From CBDCGJ01 sp965238305 (lineage in GTDB: Bacteria > Pseudomonadota > Alphaproteobacteria > GCA-2731375), in assembly GCA_965238305.1 (NCBI GenBank), contig CBDEHK010000001.1, positions 1,364,001 to 1,428,000 of the forward strand: a DNA stretch of 64,000 nucleotides. The letters run 5' to 3'. The translations under genes were made by a program, and so were the position numbers. The notes below the pieces were generated by a model. It saw only the letters and a list, made by a program, of their open reading frames with translations. It did not search any database and was not told where the DNA came from. Positions 18,227 to 26,428 of this stretch are shown here, one piece after another (position 1 is the stretch's first letter; each line of letters begins with the position of its first letter).

Positions 18227-18329
18227 TTTCCACGCCCTCCCGTATTTCGCATAGTTTACTGCATTTGCTAAATTAGAAAAATGTGAATTAATACTAGACG
18301 GAGGCGTTTAGAAAGCAAGGGAATAAATT

Positions 18330-18890
18330 GTGACGAATAATATGAATGCGAGGCGGGTTAGCAAAGATCAATGGTTGTCGGTCGCGCTTGAAGAACTGGA
18401 AAAAGGCGGCATTGCAGCGGTGCGAATAGAAAAGCTGGCAAAATCCTTAGCTATTTCGAAAAGCGGATTTTATTGGCATTTCAAGGACAGCAGAGATCTG
18501 CATGCTCATATGCTTGATTACTGGAACAAGGAATTTACCCAGGTTGTGATATCGAGCCGAGCAGTCCTTACCGGCCCGCCATCGGAACACCTTAAACAAA
18601 TTTCGAAAATGATTCAGCTACACGATCTTGGGAAATTTGATCTCGCGTTCCGGGCCTGGGCCAAACATGACGAGCTCGCTGCGAAGGCAGTTTGCCAAGT
18701 AACCGAACAACGACTGGAATTTGTCAAAAGCTTATTTTCCGCAATTGGATTTCGAGGGGACCAACTTGAAATGCGATCAATGTTGTTCGTTTGTTATTAC
18801 ACTTGGGAAAGCGCCACTTTCGCCAAATTTTCGCCTCGTCGACGCAATCGTCTCGACAATCTGCGGCTGAATTTATTAACGTCGAAATAG
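18330..18890 (+). CDS. TetR family transcriptional regulator
   Basis: The 186-residue protein has an N-terminal TetR helix-turn-helix (about 10-60): WLSVALEELEKGGIAAVRIE, LAKSLAISKSGFYWHFKDSRDLHAHML. The C-terminal effector domain is helical with no recognised ligand signature. The GTG at 18330 is used, with AAGGGAA upstream; an ATG 4 codons later (18342) is an alternative. It is divergent from the sulfatase/beta-barrel operon with a gap of about 100 bases, so that operon is its likely target. Confidence 0.87.
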   Translation: MTNNMNARRVSKDQWLSVALEELEKGGIAAVRIEKLAKSLAISKSGFYWHFKDSRDLHAHMLDYWNKEFTQVVISSRAVLTGPPSEHLKQISKMIQLHDLGKFDLAFRAWAKHDELAAKAVCQVTEQRLEFVKSLFSAIGFRGDQLEMRSMLFVCYYTWESATFAKFSPRRRNRLDNLRLNLLTSK

Positions 18891-18908
18891 AACAGCGACG
18901 CGAAATTA

Positions 18909-19853
18909 TTATTTATCCGACACCACTGGTGGATTGACGCCGGGTTCGGTGGGGTTGGCCTTCTTGCCCAGATTGGCTTCGCGGAGCGCGATATAAAGGG
19001 TCGAGGCAACGATGATCAGGGCGCCGACAATAGTCCAGATTTCCAGCGGCTCGGCGAAGATGAAGATACCAATCAGGCTGGCAAACAGCAGACGCGTATA
19101 GTCGAATGGGGTGATCGCCGTGGTCTCGCCGATCCGGTATCCGCGTATCATACAATATTGGCCGCTGGCGGCGATTGCGCCTACCGCCATCAGCAGAGCG
19201 AATTCCCAGAGGCTTGGCATCCGCCAAACCATTAAGGCGGGGACGAAGGATACACTTGTCGAGACGATGCCAAAATAAAACAGGATCACCTCGGGTTTTT
19301 CGGTCTCTGACAATTTTTTGATCAGGATAGTCACCAGCGCGACAAAAAAGGCGCCGGCGATCGCTGCCACCATCGCTAAGTCGAATTCACCACCTGGGCG
19401 CAGCATCACCAAAACACCACAAAACCCAACCAAGGTCGCGGTCCAGCGCCGCCGGCGGACGACTTCGCCCAAGAATACCACTGCCAGGGGTATCAAGAAC
19501 AAGCTGCGCGCATAGGAAAAGGAAACGGCATCGGCATAGCTCAAATGTGTCAGGGCATAAAAACCACATAACATCCCTGCACTGCCGATCAAGCCACGCG
19601 ACAAATGCAGGCCCAGACGATTCGTCTTAATACTGGAAATTCCGGTGCGCGCCAGGAACGGCAGCAGTGCCAAGAGGCCGAACAAGGCACGGAAAAAGGC
19701 CAGCTGGAAACTATCGAAGTGGCCGCCCAAAAATTTCACCAAGGTGCCCATGATGGTAAAGATCAGAGCGGCGGCAAGAACCCAAAAGGCGCCGCGCACA
19801 TTCGGTGTTAGATCAAGAAGCCGGGCCCTGGCGGCACGGTGGGGAAAACGCAT
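18909..19853 (-). CDS. EamA/DMT superfamily permease
   Basis: The inner-membrane protein of about 314 residues has about ten hydrophobic helices in two EamA halves: VRGAFWVLAAALIFTIMGTL, FRALFGLLALLPFLA, the typical LTHLSYADAVSFSYARSLF, VVFLGEVVRRRRWTATLVGF, then LMAVGAIAASGQYCMIRGYR and DYTRLLFASLIGIFIFAEP. Members export metabolites such as amino acids or act as transporters of unknown substrate. The ATG at 19853 fits the family start; a TTG 38 codons upstream would add an unusual polar extension. Confidence 0.87.
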   Translation of the reverse strand: MRFPHRAARARLLDLTPNVRGAFWVLAAALIFTIMGTLVKFLGGHFDSFQLAFFRALFGLLALLPFLARTGISSIKTNRLGLHLSRGLIGSAGMLCGFYALTHLSYADAVSFSYARSLFLIPLAVVFLGEVVRRRRWTATLVGFCGVLVMLRPGGEFDLAMVAAIAGAFFVALVTILIKKLSETEKPEVILFYFGIVSTSVSFVPALMVWRMPSLWEFALLMAVGAIAASGQYCMIRGYRIGETTAITPFDYTRLLFASLIGIFIFAEPLEIWTIVGALIIVASTLYIALREANLGKKANPTEPGVNPPVVSDK

Positions 19854-20280
19854 GGAGACCTGCTGTGGGGAAAGTATGCGGCGCAGTTTAATCCGCGCCC
19901 ACAAAATATTCCAGTCAGCGATCACATTTAACATATCCTGCTTGACTCTCACAATTCCCAGGCGCAAAATTATTCCGTCGAGCGCAGAGTAAATTTCAAA
20001 CTAATTGGAATAGAAATGCCAAAACTCCGGAAGGAGGGTGAGTAAAATCCATGACCCCACCTGATCAGTTTGCCAATACCTACAAATAATCGACTATAAT
20101 TCGACAATAAAACTTATGCCCGGATTTATCGCCGGGCGCGAATTAACTTAAGAATTCGCTATGGAGCCCTGCCGTTACTTGAGTTTTAATTAACTCCTGT
20201 TCAAAGCGGCACGGGCTTCTTGCGTATGGAGGCGCGCTTGAATTCGCTGAAAATTCTTCGTTCAGAAGTGCGTCAAGCCG
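19854..20280. other. Intergenic region upstream of rpmH, no convincing gene
   Basis: This stretch between the DMT permease and the rpmH promoter holds two tiny reading frames: MPKLRKEGE at 20015-20044 and MTPPDQFANTYK at 20051-20089. The second has AAGGAGGG upstream. A short GC hairpin GCCCGG/CCGGGC lies at 20118-20137 without a T-run. The frames could be a leader peptide or gene debris. No tRNA or DnaA-box cluster is seen. Confidence 0.5.
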
Positions 20281-20309
20281 TTGACTTGACGAACAATCAT
20301 CCTTATACA
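20281..20309 (+). promoter_or_regulatory. Sigma-70-type promoter of the rpmH operon
   Basis: TTGACT at 20281-20286 and TATACA at 20304-20309 are separated by exactly 17 bases, close to the housekeeping consensus. It lies 69 bases upstream of the rpmH start and would drive rpmH-rnpA-yidD-yidC-engB and possibly argB. Confidence 0.7.
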
Positions 20310-20377
20310 GCGACATTCTCATACGCGGGTTGGCGGACTTTAACGCTGCCCCAAAACAGAATTAACGGAGAAGACCG

Positions 20378-20512
20378 GTGAAGCGCACATATCAACCGAG
20401 CAGGCTTGTTCGCAAGCGGCGGCATGGGTTTCGCAGTCGTATAGCCACGGTCGGTGGGCGTCGCGTAATTGCGAACCGCCGGAGTAAAGGCCGTAAGCGT
20501 TTGTCTGCTTAA
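20378..20512 (+). CDS. rpmH: 50S ribosomal protein L34
   Basis: The 44-residue basic protein reads MKRTYQPSRLVRKRRHGFRS and ends RSKGRKRLSA, a clear full-length L34 of the large ribosomal subunit. It starts with GTG at 20378, preceded by ACGGAGAAG at a suitable distance. The gene is first in the rpmH-rnpA-yidD-yidC-engB-argB cluster and has a consensus promoter upstream. Confidence 0.97.
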   Translation: MKRTYQPSRLVRKRRHGFRSRIATVGGRRVIANRRSKGRKRLSA

Positions 20513-20534
20513 TCGCAGTCCGAAAGCCACTAAC

Positions 20535-20945
20535 ATGTCAACTGAACTCGGTCGCCTGAAAAGGCGGGCCGAATTTCTATATGCAGCTAGACGCGGGCGT
20601 CGTTTTGCGACGCCGGGCCTGGTCCTGCAAGCTGTCCGCGCCTTGGACGCAGATGATCAGTCGACAGGCGCGAATATCGGATTTACCGCCAGTAAAAAGG
20701 TTGGAAACGCCGTGGCCCGCAACCGGGCCAAGCGGCGCTTGCGCGGATTGGTCCAAGATATCATGCCGCAAGCGGCAAAATCCGGGCACAATTATGTCTT
20801 GATTGCGCGTGCCGGCACCCTAAATCGATCATATCAGGACTTGCAAAGCGACCTGCAAACCGCTTTAACCCGGGTGCATCAAAAAAAACGCAACAAGCCA
20901 CGTCCCCGTCAGGGGCCATCTTCGCCGGAGAGTGATCGGAAATGA
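20535..20945 (+). CDS. rnpA: Ribonuclease P protein component
   Basis: RnpA binds the catalytic RNase P RNA and helps recognise the 5' leader of precursor tRNAs. The 136-residue protein starts MSTELGRLKRRAEFLYAARRG at the ATG 22 bases after rpmH. It contains the conserved basic RNR signature GNAVARNRAKRRLRGLV and a lysine/arginine-rich tail. The open frame extends upstream into rpmH, but the internal ATG fits the family start. Confidence 0.95.
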   Translation: MSTELGRLKRRAEFLYAARRGRRFATPGLVLQAVRALDADDQSTGANIGFTASKKVGNAVARNRAKRRLRGLVQDIMPQAAKSGHNYVLIARAGTLNRSYQDLQSDLQTALTRVHQKKRNKPRPRQGPSSPESDRK

Positions 20946-20987
20946 CGACCCACACAATCGCCCCTTTGGCGAACGGGAGCTGATAAG

Positions 20988-21275
20988 ATGAGCGTGCTCG
21001 CGACGTTCTTTACCTGGCTGATCCGGATTTACCGGGTCACCTTGGCGTTGCTTATCCCTGGTCAATGCCGCTATTTGCCGACCTGTTCGGAATATGGTCT
21101 GGAGGCGGTGCAAAGCCATGGCGCGTTAAAAGGCGGCTGGCTAACCATAAAAAGAATAAGTCGATGCCATCCTTGGGGTGGACATGGGCACGATCCGGTG
21201 CCATTAAGCCCAAAATCTTTGACCTCCAGTAATCAGTGCCAGCGTCATTCAGATCGCCGGCATCCTTCGATTTGA
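20988..21275 (+). CDS. yidD: Membrane protein insertion efficiency factor YidD
   Basis: YidD is a small inner-membrane-associated protein that assists YidC-dependent insertion. The 95-residue protein carries an amphipathic N-terminus (FFTWLIRIYRVTLALL) and the family signature PGQCRYLPTCSEYGLEAV, then GGWLTIKRISRCHPWGGHGHDPVP. The C-terminal 20 residues are polar and longer than in some relatives. It lies between rnpA and yidC, 10 bases before yidC, the usual arrangement. Confidence 0.95.
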   Translation: MSVLATFFTWLIRIYRVTLALLIPGQCRYLPTCSEYGLEAVQSHGALKGGWLTIKRISRCHPWGGHGHDPVPLSPKSLTSSNQCQRHSDRRHPSI

Positions 21276-21285
21276 GCGGAACGGA

Positions 21286-23100
21286 ATGCAAGATCAAAAA
21301 AATCTAATTATGGCGATCGTTGTGTCGGTCGCCATCCTGGTGGGTTTCCAATATTTTGTCATGGGGCCGAAGCAGGAAATTGAGCGCCAGCAGCTGGCTG
21401 CACAGGCGGAAAAAGATCCGGCCCTGAAGGGCGGTCTGGAAAATGTACCGTCGCCGAAATCCGCACCCAAACGGCAGGACGGGATCACTGTTCCAGGTGC
21501 CGCCAGCGCCGTTGAAACGAAGGCCAATCGGGATGCAGCCCTGAAAACCGATCAGCGGGTGTTGATAAATTCGGCGCGGCTGCGCGGATCGATTTCTTTA
21601 CGCGGCGCCAGCATTGATGATTTGGAACTGCTCGGATATCGCCAAGAATTGCCGCTTGATAGTCCGGATGTGATCCTGTTGTCGCCGCAAGGCGGACCAA
21701 GTCCGTATTTTGTCCGGTTTGGCTGGTCCGGTGCCGATCGTAGCATCGCGATGCCGCTTGCCGATACGGTTTGGCAGGCGGACCGAAGTGAACTGACGCC
21801 CGCTAAACCAGTGACATTGTCATGGGATAATGGCGCCGGTCTGATCTTTAAACGTATTTTGGCGTTGGACGAAAATTATCTTTTCACCGTTACCCAGCAA
21901 GTTGAAAATAACTCTGGTGCTGCCGTCACCTTGCACCCCTATGGCTTAATCGCCCGCATCGGGCTGCCGGAGATCTCCGGATTTTACATTTTGCATGAAG
22001 GGCCGCTTGGCGTATTCAATGGCGTGTTGGAGGAAGTCGACTACGACGACTTGCAGGAAAACGAGGAGGAAGTCACCTCCACCGGCGGCTGGATCGGGAT
22101 CACCGATAAATATTGGCTGACCGCTTTGGCGCCGGACGCAAATGTACCGTTCACTGGTAAGTTTCGCTACAATGGCCAAAGTGGCGAACGCTACCAGGTC
22201 GATTATTTGCGCGAGCCGATCACGATCGCCAATGGCGGCATTGCAGAAGTATCCGACCGCCTGTTCGCTGGCGCCAAGGAAGTGAAACTGCTGGAAGCCT
22301 ACCGGGATAATCTGAACATCGAAAAATTCGATCTGGCGATTGATTTCGGTTGGCTGCATTGGCTGACCAAACCCTTGTTCAAGGTCCTGGCCTTCTTTTA
22401 CGCCGGCATCGGCAATATGGGTTTATCGATCCTGGCCTTGACGGTTTGTGTGAAGATAGTGTTCTTCCCGCTGGCCAACAAATCCTACAAATCGATGAGC
22501 AAGATGAAGGCGCTGCAGCCTGAAATCGAAAAGCTTCGCGAACGTTTCCCCGACGACCGGGCCGCCATGAACCAAGAAATGATGAAGCTCTATAAAACGC
22601 AGAAGGTCAATCCGGCCTCCGGCTGTTTGCCCATCGTGGTCCAAATTCCGGTTTTCTTTGCGCTTTATAAGGTGCTTTATGTCAGCATCGAAATGCGTCA
22701 TGCGCCATTCTTCGGTTGGGTCAAGGATCTCTCGGCGCCAGACCCGACGACGTTGTTCAATCTGTTTGGTTTAATCCCCTTCACGCCGCCCGATTTCCTG
22801 ATGATCGGAGTTTGGCCGTTGGCAATGGGGATTTCGATGTTCCTGCAGCAGAAACTGAACCCGCAGCCGGCGGATCCGATCCAAGCCAAAATATTTCTCT
22901 TTATGCCGCTCTTTTTCACCTTCTTGCTGGCGCCATTTGCCGCCGGACTGGTGGTTTATTGGACTTGGAACAACTTGCTTTCGATGACCCAGCAATATGT
23001 CATCATGAAGCGCATGGGGGTTCCGATCGGCGGCAAACAGACAATGACTTTACCCAGTTTCCTGCAGAAGAAGGACGACGACAAAAAGAAGGGTAGTTAG
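21286..23100 (+). CDS. yidC: Membrane protein insertase YidC
   Basis: YidC inserts and folds inner-membrane proteins alone or with Sec. The 604-residue protein has the Gram-negative layout. An N-terminal anchor (LIMAIVVSVAILVGFQYFV) precedes a large periplasmic domain (about 60-350), and five conserved helices follow from about 365, including LFKVLAFFYAGIGNMGLSIL, the cytoplasmic hairpin KMKALQPEIEKLRERFPDD and NPASGCLPIVVQIPVFFALY. A charged KKDDDKKKGS tail could contact ribosomes. It ends 3 bases before engB. Confidence 0.97.
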   Translation: MQDQKNLIMAIVVSVAILVGFQYFVMGPKQEIERQQLAAQAEKDPALKGGLENVPSPKSAPKRQDGITVPGAASAVETKANRDAALKTDQRVLINSARLRGSISLRGASIDDLELLGYRQELPLDSPDVILLSPQGGPSPYFVRFGWSGADRSIAMPLADTVWQADRSELTPAKPVTLSWDNGAGLIFKRILALDENYLFTVTQQVENNSGAAVTLHPYGLIARIGLPEISGFYILHEGPLGVFNGVLEEVDYDDLQENEEEVTSTGGWIGITDKYWLTALAPDANVPFTGKFRYNGQSGERYQVDYLREPITIANGGIAEVSDRLFAGAKEVKLLEAYRDNLNIEKFDLAIDFGWLHWLTKPLFKVLAFFYAGIGNMGLSILALTVCVKIVFFPLANKSYKSMSKMKALQPEIEKLRERFPDDRAAMNQEMMKLYKTQKVNPASGCLPIVVQIPVFFALYKVLYVSIEMRHAPFFGWVKDLSAPDPTTLFNLFGLIPFTPPDFLMIGVWPLAMGISMFLQQKLNPQPADPIQAKIFLFMPLFFTFLLAPFAAGLVVYWTWNNLLSMTQQYVIMKRMGVPIGGKQTMTLPSFLQKKDDDKKKGS

Positions 23101-23103
23101 GCG

Positions 23104-23763
23104 ATGACGCAAGACGCCCAAGCGGCCATGAACCCGGAATTCGAGCAGGCTGAACTGGAACATGGCCGCCTGTTATTTGCACAGACCTGCGACTTTGTCA
23201 TGGGCGCAGCGGAAGAGCATCAGCTGCCCGAAAGTGCTTTGCCGGAAGTCGCCTTTGCCGGACGCTCGAATGTCGGAAAATCCAGCCTAATCAATGCGCT
23301 GACCGGTCGTAATACTCTGGCCCGTACCTCGAACACGCCCGGGCGCACCCAGGAAGTTAATTTTTTCAATCTCGCCGGTAAATTGGTTCTGGTGGACTTG
23401 CCGGGTTATGGTTATGCGCGGGCATCAAAAACCGAGATCACCCGCTGGAATAAGCTGATCCGCGATTATCTGCGCGGCCGGGTCAATCTGCGACGGGTCT
23501 TCATTCTGATCGATGCGCGCCATGGTCTGAAAGATAGTGACCGCGAAGTGATGGTCATGTTGGATGAAGCGGCCGTGGTCTATCAAATCGTTCTTACCAA
23601 AGCGGACAAAGTCAAGCGCGACAAGTTGGCTACAGTGATAAAGAACACGCTTGCGCAAGTGGCGAAAAGTGCGGCTGTCCATCCGGAAATTATCTTTACC
23701 AGTTCGGTGAAGAAAAACGGTGTTGCGGAATTGCGGGCCAGTGCGGCAGCGCTGGCGGAATAG
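23104..23763 (+). CDS. engB: Ribosome biogenesis GTP-binding protein YihA/YsxC/EngB
   Basis: EngB is a TRAFAC-class GTPase involved in large-subunit assembly. The 219-residue protein shows G1 GRSNVGKSSLINALTG, G2/switch TSNTPGRTQEVNFF, G3 VDLPGYGYA, G4 TKADK and the G5-like TSSVKKNG. The length is at the upper end of the family because of a 40-residue N-terminal extension. It is co-directional with yidC (3-base gap) and argB (25-base gap), a typical alphaproteobacterial order. Confidence 0.96.
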   Translation: MTQDAQAAMNPEFEQAELEHGRLLFAQTCDFVMGAAEEHQLPESALPEVAFAGRSNVGKSSLINALTGRNTLARTSNTPGRTQEVNFFNLAGKLVLVDLPGYGYARASKTEITRWNKLIRDYLRGRVNLRRVFILIDARHGLKDSDREVMVMLDEAAVVYQIVLTKADKVKRDKLATVIKNTLAQVAKSAAVHPEIIFTSSVKKNGVAELRASAAALAE

Positions 23764-23788
23764 TCATGATTGCGTTATAAGCGCCGCC

Positions 23789-24706
23789 ATGACTGAAACA
23801 AAATCACGTTTGGATTTGGACGACCGGGTCCGTACTTTGTCGGAAGCTCTGCCTTATATGAGGCGGTTTGCCGGCAATACGTTTGTCATCAAATATGGCG
23901 GCCATGCCATGGGCGATGACGAATTGGCCAGTACCTTTGCTAGCGATGTGGTGCTGTTAAAACAGGTAGGTATCAATCCGATTGTTGTGCATGGCGGTGG
24001 GCCGCAAATCGGCGCGATGTTGGAGCGACTGAAGATCAAAAGCGAATTTGTCGATGGCCTGAGGGTTACCGACAAGGCAACGGTTGATATCGTCGAAATG
24101 GTACTGTCGGGCTCAATCAACAAACACGTCGTGACCGCAATCAATGCAGCCGGTGGGAACGCGGTCGGTGTTTCGGGCAAGGATGCCCGGTTGATCGAAG
24201 CCGAACGCCTCCATCGCACCGTTCGGGATCCAGATTCGAATATTGAGAATATCCTCGATCTTGGTTTTGTCGGGGAACCCAAGCGGGTCAATCCAGGTTT
24301 GTTAAAGACCTTTGAACAATCCAATCTTATACCGGTTGTCGCCCCGATCGGGGTCGGCAAAGACGGTGAAAGCTACAATATCAACGCCGATACGGCAGCG
24401 GGTGCGATTGCCGCCGCACTAGACGCCGACAAGTTGATCATGCTGACCGACGTTGCTGGTATTTTGGATAAGTCTGGGGCATTGGTATCGGAAGTCAGCC
24501 CCGCCAAAGCAAAGGAATTTTTGGCCGATGGGACCGTGTCAGGTGGAATGATACCAAAACTGGAATGTTGTCTGGAGGCGATCGACAACGGCGTCGGTGC
24601 GGCGCAAATATTGGATGGCCGCATTCCGCACGTCTTGCTGTTGGAAGTCTTTAGCGACGATGGCGGTGTCGGCACGAAGATCGCCGATCCTGAAAACAAT
24701 AATTAA
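23789..24706 (+). CDS. argB: Acetylglutamate kinase
   Basis: ArgB phosphorylates N-acetyl-L-glutamate, the second step of arginine synthesis, and is often feedback-inhibited by arginine. The 305-residue protein starts MTETKSRLDLDDRVRTLSEA and shows the ATP-site KYGGHAMGD, the substrate-loop VHGGGPQIG and the late GGMIPKLE motif of amino-acid kinases. The N-terminal helix is of the kind found in arginine-sensitive hexameric forms. The ATG at 23789 is chosen over an upstream codon inside engB because it matches the family start. Confidence 0.96.
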   Translation: MTETKSRLDLDDRVRTLSEALPYMRRFAGNTFVIKYGGHAMGDDELASTFASDVVLLKQVGINPIVVHGGGPQIGAMLERLKIKSEFVDGLRVTDKATVDIVEMVLSGSINKHVVTAINAAGGNAVGVSGKDARLIEAERLHRTVRDPDSNIENILDLGFVGEPKRVNPGLLKTFEQSNLIPVVAPIGVGKDGESYNINADTAAGAIAAALDADKLIMLTDVAGILDKSGALVSEVSPAKAKEFLADGTVSGGMIPKLECCLEAIDNGVGAAQILDGRIPHVLLLEVFSDDGGVGTKIADPENNN

Positions 24707-24717
24707 TCAACACACCG

Positions 24718-25968
24718 CTAATTGTACGATTTCAGATGCCAGTCCATTTCACTTTCGTTCATCGGAAAATCGAACCCGCCACGGGCGTTGACAATTTTTT
24801 TCGGCGGAACGTGACCCAAAGTGCTTTGCAAGCGCATAGCGGTTCGCATGCTAAGTCCGGCTTTCCAGGAAAGAGCGGTAATGATATGCCCGTTACGGGT
24901 AGTGATAATTCGTTTCACGGAAGCATGCTTCAGACCACTCATCAAGGATAGCGCTTTCAAGACGAAATCCTTGCGGTTTTCATCCAACGATTCCTGAATG
25001 GTGTCGTCATCCAGCAGTTTCTGTTTGAACATGCGTTTGGCGCGGTCTTCGTCATGTTGTTGATCTTCGCCAGTCGCGGAATTGAGCCGGTGTTTGACGG
25101 CGGCGCGAATTTCTTCAACAGTTTCTTTCGGCAGATCATTGCGACGCGCCAGGACTTCGACCAGAGAAGTCGCAACGAAAGTAGCGATGCGGCGGACGGC
25201 GCGAACAGAAAGTTCCGGGCGAAGGATCAAAGGCTCGTGCCAACTTTCGATATTCTCGGCATTGTCGACCACAAAATCCAAGGTTTCTTCGCGGACCTGA
25301 GCGCTTTTGTTGGCCAATAACGAAGCCACGGCCGGGACATCCAAAGTTGCGATCAGCGCATCGCTGACGTCGCCCGATAGCCCTTCTCTCCGGGATACCG
25401 CCGATAATGCTTCCTGCGCCGTGCCGGCGGCGATAATCTCGATTAGATCGGCATCACTCAGCAGAGGCGAATATTCCAACACCGATGTCGATACGATCGC
25501 TTCCGTATCAAGCGCCAGTTTCATGACGATATGCTTCGGCACCGTGCTGGCCCGTTTGATTTCCTCGGCGATGATGGCTCTGACCCTTGGCAATTGGTCG
25601 TTCGCCAGCGCGTCCAATACTTCCAGCGTCAGTTCACGCACCCGTACTTGCTCTTCAGCGGACATGTCGGGGGTCAACCGGCCAATTTTCCGCGCCAGAT
25701 CGGCCCGCACATCGGCTTTTTCATCTTCGGTCAGTAGAACATCGGCCTGCAGCGGGGTTGCCAAATTTGTTGCCACCGCGCGGCGGACATCTTCCGAAGC
25801 GTCATTGGCGAGAAAATAAAGAATTTCCGGTCGGGTACCCTGTTGTTCGGCTAAGCGCAAACGTGCCAGCGGATCGGTGTCCTGAGCCAATATTTTCTGT
25901 TGCTCATAGGAAAACTCGTTGGAGATCTCGACCGTTTGACGAGACCTTTTGAACAAACGTGTCAGCAT
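24718..25968 (-). CDS. DUF2336 domain-containing protein
   Basis: The 416-residue protein is of the DUF2336 type, alphaproteobacterial helical-repeat proteins often found beside signalling genes. It is made of HEAT-like repeats (LARLRLAEQQGTRPEILYFL, DVRRAVATNLATPLQADVLL, RVRAIIAEEIKR, SVRAVRRIATFVATSLVEVL) and ends with a conserved region (HIITALSWKAGLSMRTAMRL). No catalytic motif is visible. It begins 1 base after the stop of the upstream GGDEF gene, so the two are co-transcribed, and it may act in the same cyclic-di-GMP pathway. It is convergent with argB. Confidence 0.83.
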   Translation of the reverse strand: MLTRLFKRSRQTVEISNEFSYEQQKILAQDTDPLARLRLAEQQGTRPEILYFLANDASEDVRRAVATNLATPLQADVLLTEDEKADVRADLARKIGRLTPDMSAEEQVRVRELTLEVLDALANDQLPRVRAIIAEEIKRASTVPKHIVMKLALDTEAIVSTSVLEYSPLLSDADLIEIIAAGTAQEALSAVSRREGLSGDVSDALIATLDVPAVASLLANKSAQVREETLDFVVDNAENIESWHEPLILRPELSVRAVRRIATFVATSLVEVLARRNDLPKETVEEIRAAVKHRLNSATGEDQQHDEDRAKRMFKQKLLDDDTIQESLDENRKDFVLKALSLMSGLKHASVKRIITTRNGHIITALSWKAGLSMRTAMRLQSTLGHVPPKKIVNARGGFDFPMNESEMDWHLKSYN

Positions 25969-25969
25969 C

Positions 25970-26428
25970 TTAGCGCCCGCCTTCTCTGTCGATCATTTCC
26001 AAGGTGCCGACATAAGCTGCGGATTTACCGGCTCTTTTGACTTGATAAAGTGCTGCATCGGAAATGGCGTACATTGTTTTAAGGTCAGATACGATCGGTG
26101 GTTTTGCAACGGCAATACCGATCGAAACACTTAATAATTTGTTTTTGTCACCGGAATAGCGTTCAAGACTTCGAAAATCCCGCATTACTGCCAAGGCTTT
26201 GGCCATCGCACCGTCTTCGTCGGTATCGTCCAGCCACATGGCAAATTCATCGCCGCCGACCCGGGCTGCAATATCAGTTACCCGACTGCTGCCAATCAGC
26301 ATTTCTGAAAATTCACGCAGCGCCGCGTCACCGTCGGCGTGACCGTGATTGTCATTGACCGCTTTGAAGTTATCAAGATCAAAGTAGAGCAGAGCGCCAT
26401 TGGATCTTGTGCGCTCGACCCGTTTCAA
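25970..26428 (-). CDS. GGDEF domain, C-terminal part of a diguanylate cyclase split by an in-frame TGA
   Basis: This 152-residue frame follows directly, in the same frame, after the stop codon of the gene at 26429-27709 and carries most of the GGDEF domain. It contains ALLYFDLDNFKAVNDNHGH, the allosteric I-site RVTD five residues before the intact active-site motif GGDEF, and a C-terminal SVSIGIAV and YQVKRAGKS. GGDEF proteins make cyclic di-GMP from GTP. The frame would have to start at the TTG at 26428, and no ribosome-binding site is obvious, so independent translation is doubtful. It is best seen as the second half of one gene interrupted at 26429-26431. Confidence 0.75.
   Translation of the reverse strand: MKRVERTRSNGALLYFDLDNFKAVNDNHGHADGDAALREFSEMLIGSSRVTDIAARVGGDEFAMWLDDTDEDGAMAKALAVMRDFRSLERYSGDKNKLLSVSIGIAVAKPPIVSDLKTMYAISDAALYQVKRAGKSAAYVGTLEMIDREGGR

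Noticed and set aside
19968..20377. Possible replication origin near rpmH
   Set aside because: In many bacteria rpmH is near dnaA and oriC, but no dnaA gene or DnaA-box cluster is present here, and alphaproteobacterial origins usually lie elsewhere.
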